Of a DNA stretch of 64,000 nt, positions 33,701 through 46,845 are shown in pieces. Numbering within the stretch: the stretch's first letter is position 1; each line of letters opens with the position of its first letter. Source of the DNA: Haemaphysalis longicornis (Eukaryota; Arthropoda; Arachnida; Ixodida; Ixodidae); the NCBI GenBank assembly GCA_013339765.2, contig CM023457.1, positions 26,603,436 to 26,667,435 on the forward strand. Reading direction: 5' to 3'. A program made the position numbers and the translations under genes. The notes beneath the pieces were generated by a model, which ran no database searches, was not told the origin of the DNA, and saw nothing but the letters and a program-made list of their open reading frames with translations.

Positions 33701-36700
33701 TAAGGAGATTGGTGTAAGCTTGGTCTTTGTAAGCTGGCTTTCCCACATAGGGAGCTTTTTCTGCTCCGTGTCTTTGATCACAACTCTTCTTTGATCACAA
33801 ACTTTATTTTTGCAGTTTTGATGATAAAAATTGGGGGGGCGTATGTAGTTTTTCATTTTGATTGTAGATATAAAACTTGTTTTTATGTGAAACGACTACA
33901 TTCAAATTTATTTGGATTTTATACTTATGATTTTTGACAACCTTTGTAAAAAAACTGCTGGAGTGATGCAGCTGAACAAGGTACCAGTGAACAGTGTGCA
34001 AATCAAGGAGTGCAATAAGACTAACATTACCATTCTGTCTGGTCTGGAGCAGAAGTTGCGACCGTTTCAAGTTTGGGCTTGGAAGGCAAAACTGGTTTTT
34101 CTTCCCACCTTCCAAGCCCAAACTTCAAACGGTCATGACTTCTGCTACAGACCAGATAGAATGATACTGTTAGTCTTATTGCACTCCTTGATTTGTGCAC
34201 AGTTCACTGGAACCTTGTTCAGCTGCATCCCTCCAGCAGTTTTTTTACAAAAGCTATCAAAAAATCAAATATAAAGATTCGAATAAATTTGAGTGTAGTT
34301 GTTTCACACGAAAACAAATTTTATATCTACAATCAAAATAAAAAACTACATATTTCGTCCAATATTTATCATCACAACTGCAAAAATAAACATTTTTGGT
34401 TTAAAGGGGCCCTAAATAGGCTTCCGAAGGTCGCCATTTCAATCGCGCAATCGCTAGAGTACCCCTTCACGACAACGTACACCAGATATTACACTTCTGC
34501 GTAAAGCAGGGGCCGCACAAACACGAAAAAAAAATTCACCTTCTCTCCTGGCTCACCAACCATACCTTGCCGCCACACTGCCGCGCTCTGACGCAGTTCT
34601 TTCTGGCTCTGATGCGCCTCTACGACGCACGAGACATTGCCCAGTACTGCGCTGCGAGCGCGAACCACAGCGACAGCGCTCACCGTGCAACCGGAATCTG
34701 GTGGGCGGAGCATGCGCGTCGAGTGCTAAAAAAAAAAAGCGGGCGTAGGGCTTAGCGCAGCCAATGACTGCATGTACATCAAGGAGGGTGATGGATTGCC
34801 CTGTTTCTCTCAGTGGTCTTGCGCCGGGTCGATGACATCGTGGCTTCCACAGTGCTTCAGAGAAGCTACTAGAGGAGGAGAGCCGCAGGCTTTATGGGTG
34901 GCCCCTTTTAATGAGCGATAACTCGGCTAATACTTAACGCATTTAAACATTTTTTGCGGGATGACGTTCCTTGGATGGTACTCCAGTGACTGCGCACGCA
35001 AAATCGTAACATTTGGTAGCCTATTTAGGGCTTCTTTAAGGCCAGTGGGCCCCCTTAAAAAAATATGTTGCAGTCGGCTCAGAAATGGCCGAAGAACACC
35101 ATCAATGATGGGGCCGCGAATGGCAAGTGTAAGCACGATGCCTGTCGGGACCTCACGTATTGCGAGTTGGAAAGTGCGAGACGTTGGCGGACTTACAATC
35201 GCGCTGAACCTTTTCCCTCCAGCGCAGTTTGAGCGGGAGTTTGGGGCCAACCAATTCGGCATCGCTTGTGCTCTGTGATTGATTGTGTTTTCCTGGGTAC
35301 CTCAGTCCCGTTACCGCGATAACGCACAAACAGCTCTGCTGGTGATCCGCCTTCACAGATTGGAATGGCACAAATTTTTTTCCTCCACTTATTTCATATT
35401 TAGATCACGTAGTGACCTAGCATTGTGAACAATGAAGCGTGCTTCTCTGTGCTTCGTTTTCATCTTGTTTGTGCGGTTATGCAGATTCAGCAGCTGGAGC
35501 AGGTGTTGGCCAAAAAGAAGGACCCCGTGACCCACGTGGTTTTCCTCCAGGAACTGCAAAAGGTGCGGGATTTCCCTGGGAAATTTCCCTATATTTTGTG
35601 ATGGCATGCTTGCAAGTGGGCATGCTTGCTTCAAGAGGAAGTGTCTTCGCTGTGGTTTGATGTACCTTTCCATACCAGGCCACAAAAAAGATGCAAAACT
35701 AGTTGGGTCCTTGTAGTCTTGTTTGATAAAAAGAACTTCCAAGTTTGTGTAATGTAAGACAAAATTCCTTTAAAGTAAAGGTTGGTGCTGTGAAACCATC
35801 ACCTGGTACTAGAGTCGAACCCCGCAATAACGAATTCGCCGGGGAAAGTAAAAAAAAAATCGCGTTTGCGGGAATTTCGTTGCCCTTAGAATGAAACATA
35901 AACGACAGGAAAATTGCCCGCGAATTGAAAAATTATTTCCAAAAGTTGGTTATATTACTTTGCGATCCTTACCTTGCAGTAACTTCACAGTTCAGCTCTC
36001 ACACTACAAGATGAGCTTCATTGCTAGTCGTGTGCGCCTAAGAACGACCAAATCGGGTCAAACGCATCCAGAACATCCCGCGGGTTCGCCGTCTCTGCAC
36101 ATTTTTTTCCTTGGTCCTCGGCACCGAGTATGTCCGAGCATGCAAGCAAAGTCCAGCTTCTTTTGTTGACGAACTTTTCCAGACAGTTGCACTGCGTTGT
36201 TCCAATGCTGCTCGCAAAACTCAGCGAGCATTGCTTGGTCGACATCTAGAAAGGCCACAGCCATCACTGTTTTGTTTTTTGCGCATGTGCACTATTAAAG
36301 AGTGGCATCCTTGCTTTTCAAAATGGTAGATTGAACTGCGGGTGGTTCTAAACTCATTGGCCACCCATGTGTGAGATTTCGGCGCACGTTAAAGATGCCA
36401 AGGGGGTCAAAATTAATCCAGAGCCCTCCACTACGGCGCGCCTCATCGCCTGCATTGTGTCGGCGCGTTAAACCCTACAATCAGTCAGTCAAATCATCAG
36501 AATCAGAAAATAAATGTGAAAAACCATGACATTCAGATGACAGAAATCAATCAATCAATCAATCAATCAGTCAGTCAGTCAGTCAAATCAAACTCATTGG
36601 CGCTATCTTCCCTTTTTCCACCTTGGCCGCTGACGTGGGCAGTGGTGGCTGCCTTGTCTTGTAGCAATAAAAACTGCCGCTTTTGATTGAGTGCAAATGT

Positions 36701-39700
36701 ATCGATTGTCGCACCCAGAACGAACACATGTGTGTTGTTCAGCGGTAGCCAGGTAATGTAGCCCAAGCTGAAGACGTGCCGTGATTCACCATGCGGCGCC
36801 CCCTGGTGGTGTTGCTGCGAGGCTGCTTCCACAACTGCCTGTTGCATGGTCTTTTCTGTAAACAAATATGGTGAAAGCCATGCAAGCGCGCTGTGGCAGA
36901 AGTTTACGCACTTTTCAGTCTGAAAAAAATGCATTTAAGCACTTTTTTGATACCGCAAGTTTCAAATGGGTCAATAAAATGCCGACCGCACTTGCAGTGA
37001 ATTTTGTTAATGCTGGGTCGCTTTTCAGAAACATATTATATGAAATGCATGGGTGTCTATGGACGTTCACCGGGGATCTGGAAATATTTTGTTGCCATGG
37101 GAATTTCTTACTTACCAGCTTTCGTTATCACGGGGTTTGGCTGTATTTAGTAAAGCTAGTTCAGTTGTTCTTTCTTGGCTGTTGCAAAAGTGGGATATTC
37201 GTTGAGCATGATGAAAAAAAAAACTATTCAAGTAGTCAATTTGTAAAATCGGAGCTGCTGTGTGTCGAGCCTTTTCATAAGTCTGCTGAAGGTCGTGCGT
37301 CGGAGCAAGTTCCCAGCAAGTCGGAGCAAGTTCCCAAACACACCGGCAGCCTCGCAGAAACCTACCGCATTTTTGCTCCTATAACCCGCCCCTGCATATA
37401 ACCCGCACCCCCTCTTTCCGTTGACGAATACAAAAATATATCCCCGCGTATTATCCACATATTTTATACATAAGAGAATGGACAAAATCTACTACTCAAG
37501 CAACATTACACATTTGTTAATGCAAAAGAACTTACCTAGCTGACTACGTAACTTGATGACTTGCCGCATGCATTTTTTCAGGTTGGTATGTTGTTGAGCT
37601 GTGTGCACAAAATAAGCACAGTCAATGGGATAACAGTGGCTTAGTCGCTATTACTGCTGTAGGGGCATCACGGCCCAACGGCATTGCGGTGAAGCTGCAC
37701 CAAAGGAAATAGCTCGCATATAATCCGCACTTCTACTTCCCCCCTGAAATTTTCGCATTTCTGGTGCGGGTTATACGTGCGAAAATACGGTATTCCCAGA
37801 CCCACTGATAGAGGGCGCAGTGGTCTCGCAGGGCCTGGTTCCTGTCCCTCTGGTTAGGAAAGGGAGCCTTCCACCGCTGTCACTTGCCTGCCGATTTCTT
37901 CACGCGAACCATAGAATTTGCGCCGCGATGGCGCTGCTGTTCTCAGCCGAGTGCCCATTTATGTATGAGCCGACAGTTGTTCTGTTTCAGCAGGTTTCAC
38001 ACGGGATGGAACTGGGTTTAGTTTTTCATCCTAGCGTAGCATTTGCAAATCCGTCGACAGGATTCCTGGAACAAGTTGGTTAGGGCATAATTCCAAAAGT
38101 GTGCATTTATAGGCTCACGCCACTATTATGCGGACAACGGCGGCATCACTGCAGTAATTGACTGTTTGCACTATTTTGTTCTTGCTATTTGTGAACATTT
38201 TGGTAGCATCACCAGTTTTCCTGTTGTTTTTGCATAAATTGGTAATTGTGGGCTGAGTTAAAGCTACGGTTAAATCTCTTTGCCCATGTGTATGCATGCA
38301 TATAATATACAGTAGTTGACCGACTTTTTGGATCTGGAGGGGAACGAAAAATAGTCCGAATAAAAGAGCACTCCGGAAAATACATGTCATTACTCCTATG
38401 GCAGTTCCTTGGGAAAGTCTGAAATGTCCAGCAAGTCGGAATTTTCTGAGTCTGATAACGTGTTCGGGTCTTTACATGCACCAGCTTGTGTATAGAATAT
38501 GAATGCAAAGGATTACGCAGTTTTGGCCTAGCTTGTTGTTGTTGTTCATGTTCAAGTATTGCACTGATACTGCCAAGATGCAGACGGAAAACGTGGCAGG
38601 GTAAATTGCCAACAGAAACACTGAATTTAAACACTGATGTGCAAGTAGAGATGCACCAGGGAGAGCTTGAAAAGCTGAAATTAGCTGCTTATTAGCTGCA
38701 GCTAAACATAGGCTATTTATTTACGGTATTCCTTTAGGGCCGGGAAGACGACCTTGTGCACAACAGTGAGGACTGCGGCTGAAGTGATAGCTCTAGCGAG
38801 AGCAGTGAAACTGAGCGAATTGTCACTTCCACTTGCAGTCAGTGTATTCTACTTGCTAAATACAGCACTGATACTGCCAAGATGCAGACGGAAAACGTGG
38901 CAGGGTAAATTGCCAACAGAAACACTGAATTTAAACACTGATGTGCAAGTAGAGATGCACCAGGGAGAGCTTGAAAAGCTGAAATTAGCTGCTTATTAGC
39001 TGCAGCTAAACATAGGCTATTTATTTACGGTATTCCTTTAGGGCCGGGAAGACGACCTTGTGCAAAACAGTGAGGACTGCGGCTGAAGTGATAGCTCTAG
39101 CGAGAGCAGTGACACTGAGTGAATGTCACTTTCAACTTGCAGTCAGTGTATTCACTTGCTAAATATACGCTTTTTCTGTCTATTTTCTGTCTACTGTGTT
39201 GCTTGAGTATGTGATGTGTTGCTTGAGCAGTAGCTCTGGTGCAGCCTTTCTTTCATGTATCAAATGTGCGGTCAATATGCGAGGATTTTTCTTCTTTTCT
39301 GGCGGGGCTGAAAGTGGGGGGGGATTATATGCGGGGGCGGGTTATACATGCGAAAATACGCAGTATTTGTTGTAAGTGCTGACCAACAGCACTGGGCCTT
39401 CTCGGATTTGATGCACCGTGCACGTGAGAGGATTATGAGGCATATAAGTAGGCAGCATACAAGGAAGGTTAGTAAGTCCAAAAATGGGTAAAAGTAAAAT
39501 TTGTGCAGGTATTTACGAAAAAAGCCGTGAACAAAGAAGGGCAAAAAATACTGTATTTATTCAAATATAAAGCGAGGCTTTTTTCCAAACTCCGTAAAAG
39601 TTGTACCCCGCCTTATATTCGAAGCAGAAATACACTTTTTTTTTTTTTTTGAGTCCAAATTGCACCCTCACCTTATAATGTGACCGCCTTGTAATCGAAT

Positions 39701-42700
39701 AAATGCAGTAGTTTTCTGAACTAAAGCAGGTCGCATGTGCACGAGTTAACACAGACAAGCGTAAGCATGGTGGTCCTCTTGGCGCAAGACGCGCAGGAAT
39801 AGAGGGAAAAGTGCAAGTACGACCCCTTCACAACCGTTGTGTTGAATGCTTTGTGCAGAGTGGGCATGGAGACATCCTTCGCTCCTTCTGGCTCTCCCTG
39901 GCTGAGATGCTGTCGGACGAACTGGCCAAGGCTGCAGCCGGCAAGTGGCCCGTCCCTTGACTCCGTGCATGCATTTTAACTTTCTCCTCATCTAGGAGGC
40001 GACTCCGGTGTGTTGAAACGTCAGACACTGAAGAGGAAGTGTGGAGATCTAATATCTTTGCCGCATTCTTCTAAGCTTATTCCCCCGCCTTGCCCTTTTT
40101 CACTCGCTAAATGCAGTCGTTGTGCCTGCGAAAAGTAAATAGAAACTTTATAAGGCAAAGCGCAAATTAGTAACTTGGTGGACTTGCTTTCAGCAGCCCT
40201 GTGTTTTCGCCAATGCACGTCAGGCTGATGGAAGATTCAAAAATGGGGGATTGAATTTTGGAATTCTGGGCATTTTTACAGCTTTGCTGGACTGCTAGCT
40301 TATGGAGCTGGTTCACTTGCTTCAGCTGGAAGGGTAGACTTGTGGCATCATTTTACTTTCCCCATTAGAATGGATTTACCTTTTTTCAGCGATCTCGCTG
40401 TCTGTAGCGAGTCATGCTAGCCTAGCTTGTCGTGGTATCAGAAGTATCAGGAAGATTACTTTGGCTTGAAGAGGCTTATCTTTGGACAATACGCAACTCC
40501 AGTTAATGGAACCGCCTCCAGTTAATGGGCACAGTTCTTCGAAAGTGTTGTTCCATTGCACCTTACTATTCTTATCACTGCCTTTGGGGGGACTGGTGCC
40601 ATCTGAGAATTCTTCCACAAAGAGTAACATAAATGCAACATGATGTAACTGCAATCACTTCATCTTGTCCTGCCATTACTGCTGTGCATGCTATGAGCGT
40701 GTTCTTGGGGGGAGGGGGGGAGGGAGGGGGGTGCTGTGGGGTTTTTAAACTTGCAAAACTTGCTCTGCCCAAGGGCAACAGTGCATGCCATGCTGTAAGG
40801 TATTTGTACCTCCTCTACTTTTAACCCTTTGAGGGTCGAATTTTATCGCCAAAACCTGCGAGAGCCCCCCAGGGTCGATTTTTTTATTGTTGATTTCAAA
40901 ATTCTTCGGATGAAGCTATTCGCTAGCATAAAAAATTATCGCAATTTTTTAGGGAAGTGACCATAAAGTAACAAAAAAACCGTTGTTTTGTTGTTACATA
41001 TATGTGGCCCTTTATTCATGAGTAACGCAAGAAAAAATATAAATAAAAACGAGAGAGTAACAAGCCGTCACCTTTTGAGTGAATCAAAATCAGATAGACA
41101 TCAGTTTCGCGGGCGCAAAAAGTGGAAAGCGCCAGGAGGACGATACCAAAACCAGCCGCTGCACGTGTGCGGGTGCGCGCGGCCGGATGCGGGAGCGATA
41201 GATGGCGCACCACCCATAAAATACAAAAAAAAAAGGAGAAAAAAGCCTCACCAGTTCCGCAGGCGACCTTTGCTCTGTGGCAGGCACAAGGAGCGAGAGG
41301 CACCTGGGCGCCCGGTGAGCGATACCCAGCGCGCCCCCTCGTTACCGGATGCGCAAGCGATAGTCGGCACGCTGCTGAAGTAAATCATAAAAAAATAAAA
41401 AGAAGAGCCATCGGCGCAAGAAAAAAATTTGACATATTTCCGAAGTGTGGCCGAACATGCCAAGCAAGAGAAGTTGGTGAAAAAGGCTCTCGCTTTCTAA
41501 AGATACAAGCAATGCCGTACATGTACGTCATTGACCATTTTGAAAGTGTTTGCCAATGTCGTACATGTACGGCCAAGACCCTCAAAGGGTTAAAAGCCAG
41601 GCTGGGTTTTTCCCACAGTTGTGTGCCGAGTTTGCTCCCTAACGTGGAAGTTGGGCCGGACAGGTGTTTCATAGAAGTGACAACTAATGGGCCGCCAGGG
41701 TAACCGAGTGCCGGCCAAGAGACAGGACTGGAAGTAAAGGAAGACATATAACTCGACTGAAGGATAAGGTGGGAAAATTTGGCGACAAAGAATGGAATCA
41801 TGCAGTGCTGGGTGGGCGCAGGTGGAACCAAGTGGGAAAGGCCTTCGTTCTGCAGTTGACATGAAATAGGCGGATGATGAGATTGTGTTCCAGGCCAGTG
41901 CAGTTGTTGCTGTCTGTTGTGCACTCTTAGATGACCATAGAGTTTCATGCTAATACATACTAGTTGGAGGTATGGCGCTGGTGTCCAGGTGAGCTGTGCT
42001 TCAGCGAGCATGCTGACATATGCTGGTACAAACGTTCCACTCGGCCTTGATATTACTTGCCAACAAGCTCAAAAATTTCCTGAGGCTGAAAAACAAACAA
42101 GAAAAGCAATACAGTGTAGACCATTTATAACGTATCTGCTCATAGTGCAGCATTAAATAGAACGTGGGTATTCCTGGCCACCACTAGGCCTTCCATAGAA
42201 CTGAACGCATAAAAGTATCGCTTATAAATGCGGTTGCCAAGAGCACAATACCGTTCATAGTGTGGTTGTTTGAAGGGTCCGCTGATCGACCGGTGCAGAT
42301 GCGGCATTGTTTTAGGGTCGCAAAAAAGAAAAAGAAGATGGATTCAGCCACTTAGACGCCGAAAATAAAAAAATAGGCACTCTTTTCCTTCGCTTTGCAT
42401 GTTCTGCTTGTGCTCGTGTGATAACCACTACTGCCCTTGCTCTCGGCACACCTCTGAAGATAGCAGCCTTCCTTTAGATGTAATAAGTTGTTACGATTAT
42501 ACAGTGTTGTGCAGATGACCAACCACCCTCTTCCTTTTTGAACAACTGGAAACAGCGAACTGAACCGCGACGCCAGAGGTTTCCACTACGTGTACGTTGT
42601 GCTGATAAGCAACAGCCTTCGGCATTGCGAACCCTAATAGTGGGTGGGAACAAATCCGGTTCGCGTTCTTATCAGGTTGTCTCGCTGGCAAACCAGGCTG

Positions 42701-45700
42701 CTTCCCTTACTGCGGCATCCGTTTTTCTAGACATTAAATGCAAATCTTTTGTGAGACCATGCAGCAGCATCCGATACAAAAGAAAAAAAAAGATGAAATA
42801 AAGGCCGTACCTCTGTTTTTAAGCAGCGTTTCATTTGGGTGATGATAAACAAAGAACGATTGAAAGGTATCTTGCGATATGGAGGATTCGTGCATGTTTG
42901 GTTTATAGCGTGGTACCACTTATGATGCAAATTTTCGCAGCTCCCGCGGCATACGTTCTAGGCGGTCTACACTGTATTATATGTAAAGGGATTATTTAAA
43001 ATTTGTTTTAATTAATACAAAAGTTAAGCTCCAGAAGAGTTTGTCCGGGTTAGGTGGGAAGCTTTATGTAAGACAAACAACGAAAAAAATGGCAGCACAT
43101 CTCCACTCCGGTGGCTGATGGTGAGGGTGCAGGAGTACGGGGAATCTAGAGAGCATCCAAGTTGCACCCACGAGGTGATCCCCGATCTTGCGCCCCTGAC
43201 CGTCATTCTATTTGAGGCCATTGAGTTTCACTGGTGATTATTCCCTAAATGAAACTGCAACTCACAGGCTCAAAATCGAATTTCGCTTGATGGTGGGTGT
43301 GCGAACGGATTGATGCGGGACGGGAAATTGGGAGGTCCTACGGTACTTCCGCATCCATTACAGGCGAGGGAGTAAGCCCGTCTGACTCTCGGGTACGTAC
43401 TCAATCAGGGTCGTAGCCCAACTGGGTAAGACGACTCACTCTGTCTGTGTACCAGACACAGGCTCGAATCCTGCCAGGTGCCTTGTGGGATTTTTTGCGA
43501 TTGTAAAATGCTATGCGCATGGACACGGACAGACATTGTGCAGTCCTAAGGTGCTTGGCACCTAAAAAAAAAAAAGGTTACCCCTTTTTGTTGATTTTGG
43601 CTTCAGGAGCGAAAGAAAGCTGTGTGTCTAGCCAAGCCAAGTGGGAGAGGAACGTTGCTAGCTGCTTTGGTGGTGCCCACACGGCATGCGATTGCAGTGA
43701 CAGTGGTATTAGCCTGAAACTCTTATGTAGAAGACAGACACCGTGCTGAGAAGACCGTGCTTGCCCTGTTGTACCTATCGCAGAGTCCACCTTCCTGCGG
43801 CAGGCGTTTGAAGGGGAGTACCCCAAGCTGCTGAGCCTGTTCAACGGTCTCTGGAAGAGGCTGGACCAGATCGAGAACCAGGCTTCTTCCGGCGGGGGCG
43901 AAGGGGAGCCCACCGGACACTTTCTGGGGCAGCAGGGCGACTTCAAGTAGGCACTGTCATCAAGCGCGTTGCGGGGCTGTTTGAATGTCACCTCGGGACT
44001 TGCTGTGGGCTCCCCGGGGAGCGATTGGGCACTCGTGTTTCATGTATATTTCTGTGGTGTGGGAAATCCTCGCACTACCCGTGGACTACCCACGGTGATG
44101 AGTCCGAGACCGTGAATTAGAGATGGTCCAGCATGACAGGTTACCTTGGCAGGGCTGCTTTCTCGCGTGAGAGTTTGCCGAATCGTAATTGCAGCGAAAC
44201 GAGCTTTAGTATAGCAAACACCTTGATATAATTAAATGACACGATTGACGTGATTTTGTGCCCACTGAACCTCGCACTGTAATGAAACTTTCGTTTTCCT
44301 TTTTTCTTAAAAGCCTTTTGGTAATGACGCCTTTGGCAACGGAGTTAAAGTACAGTTACGTGGAAAGAAAATTTCTTATTTGCAGTGCGGTGTTTGAGAC
44401 AAAATTATTGCTCCCATGAGGGACCGGGGGCGCCCTCCACACGCAGCATCTTTTGGACTGGCCGCAAAGAGCACATGAGCATCAGAGGCCACCAACAATG
44501 CAGGCAGCCGTGGGGTGCAACAGAATGCTTGCCTGTCTATGCGGTTTACTCTGTGTGTTTCGTTATGTTTTCCTTTCTACCTGCAACTTTTTTTTTTTTT
44601 TCCCATCTGTGCTCGCTGTGGCAATGAGTGCAGGCTGGAGGAGGCGCTCTGTGGAACCCTAGCTCCCCTGGAGAAGGCCTACCTGTCGAGGTCGGTGTCC
44701 CGGCTTCTGGATGCGGTCAACGTGGCTCTGTCGGGAAGCAGCCGGGAGAGCCGGACCGTCGCAAGATGACCTGGAGGGCATTCACCGGGCAATCTCCAGG
44801 TCAGTGGCTCGCTGTGCACTCTACAGCACTTGTTCTTTGATGTCTCCTGCTGTTCAGTAATATGGGGCTTAGAAACACGTGAGCAATCTTGCTGGCAATG
44901 ACGCAACCCAATTCAGGATCGTAGCCACTGAGTAAAACTGACTCACTCAGAGGTGTATTGCTGCTACACATCTTTGTTCAGTCGCCGGCCGATTTTTCAG
45001 ACCCTCAAGGGGGGCCGAGATAGCATCCAGAAAATCGGATTCCGAACCAAAAACTGAAAAAAAAAAAAACAAATACATGCAAAAAAAGTAACTATTTACT
45101 CATCAGTATGTTACTGCGGGGCGCCACGTTGCCATACGCATAGGTGAAACGACAATGTAAACAGCACAATAGATCATATGACTGATCACTGACTTCCTCC
45201 GTGTGGCTAGCGGGACGGCGTAGCCAGTGGGGCCTGCTATCGAGGTGGTATGCGAGGTCAGCTGACGAGATCTTTGACTCGCGGTTAAAAGAGAAAGTCT
45301 GGAAAATAAAATGAGGAGGGCTTTGGAAATCCACAATTTTGGTCGGTTTTATACATTGACTCTATGGCGCACGTGACGGTGTCCAAAAAAATGAAGGAAG
45401 TTCACACTAACGTGTAGTAAGACTTGAAGATAGCGAAGTTGTACGCAACCTTCACAACCATCATGAAGGTTGAAGTCCACGACTGCAGCTGATTTACTCC
45501 CTTTTCGCTGCCGCAACGACCTCTACTCCATCATTGTTGCTATAGGTGTGAGCTTCTTTCATTTTTTTGGAAGTGATCGTCATTGGACATCACCTTGGAG
45601 GGGCATACGCTATGACGTGTCTTTCTCGTTGCGAGGAAGTGTTGCCACGATTACAACAAACGCTGAAGTCTTTTTCCTTTTTCCCTTCCCAATCTTGGCC

Positions 45701-46806
45701 AATCTCCTCCGTATGTAGGTATGCTTGGCTTGACAAACATGCACTGGGGACACTGGACAGTTGCTGGACACTGGACAGGCCCACACTCACGTGCATGCAC
45801 TCGGCAATTTCTCGGTATTTTTAAGTACGGACATGAAAAATTACGATTTGCTAAATAGCTTCGCTGTTAAAATTGTTTGGCAAATGTAGTGCGCCATCAG
45901 ACTGATGCTGGCTAATTGTGGTGTGGGTGTTGTTCCGTGCGGGGTGCAGTGAGCTGCGGGTGTCGGCGGTGGACGCCCGGCTGTGCCGCCTGGTGGCCCG
46001 GAACGTGGCCCAGGCGGTGCACCAGCTGTGCGCCCGGTGCGAGCAGCTGGCCTGCCTGGAAGGGTCGGAGGCGCTGCAGGTCAACGGCCCCGCCACCCAG
46101 GCCCAGCAGTGCAACGCGGCCCTGCTGCACCTGCTGCACTGCTTCCAGGCGCAGATGGACTCGGTGGGTGTCTTGTCGCAGGGCCCACTTTCTCCCCTTT
46201 CCACACACGCACCAGAGCAGCTGACCAGAGTGGATATGATAAGGCAAACCTTTTCTGTCTTTTTCCTTTCACGAAAATCTCTCTCTCTTGCTTTGAGCAG
46301 GAATTTGCTCATTCGCGCATGCATGACGTCGCTTTGGCATCACGACCTGCTCCTCACTTATTGGGGGATGATGCTAATTGCCAATGTAGGGGGAATGGGT
46401 CAGTAAAGGATGGGTTGGTAGTAGAGTAGAATGACCCCCTTCTTTCTTTCCTCTTGAGAGGGATGAGGAGGAGAAGAAATGTGTGACCAAGTAGAGTGAG
46501 GAACGGGCTCACGATTCTCCTTTTCCTTGAGGAAGAAAAGTGTCGCGGCAGATTAGAGAAGAGGGAGGGGGGGTGTGTTCATACTTGTTTCCAATAGCCC
46601 CCCCCCCCCCTTCCTTTTGCTTGGCTCACTGTACTCTGTTTTCTCTTATCTGTCTCTTCCAGAGTGGGATAACCGTGCCTGCACCTTAATCATGACCTGC
46701 TATGCATTTTTTTGCTTAGCCCACTTGCCTCTATCCAAGCTTTGGCTAATGACGTTTTGCAGCTTCATTAAGGGGACACGCGGGTCGAAAAATCGCCATT
46801 TTTTTT

Positions 46807-46845
<39 letters not shown>

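Noticed and set aside
36545..36589. CRISPR-like or regulatory array
   Set aside because: It is a simple (TCAA)n(TCAG)n microsatellite grown from the SINE tail.
45851..46324. Several overlapping long frames on both strands
   Set aside because: They are GC-rich shadows of COG5 exon 12 (45950-46163), whose frame joins both neighbours correctly.
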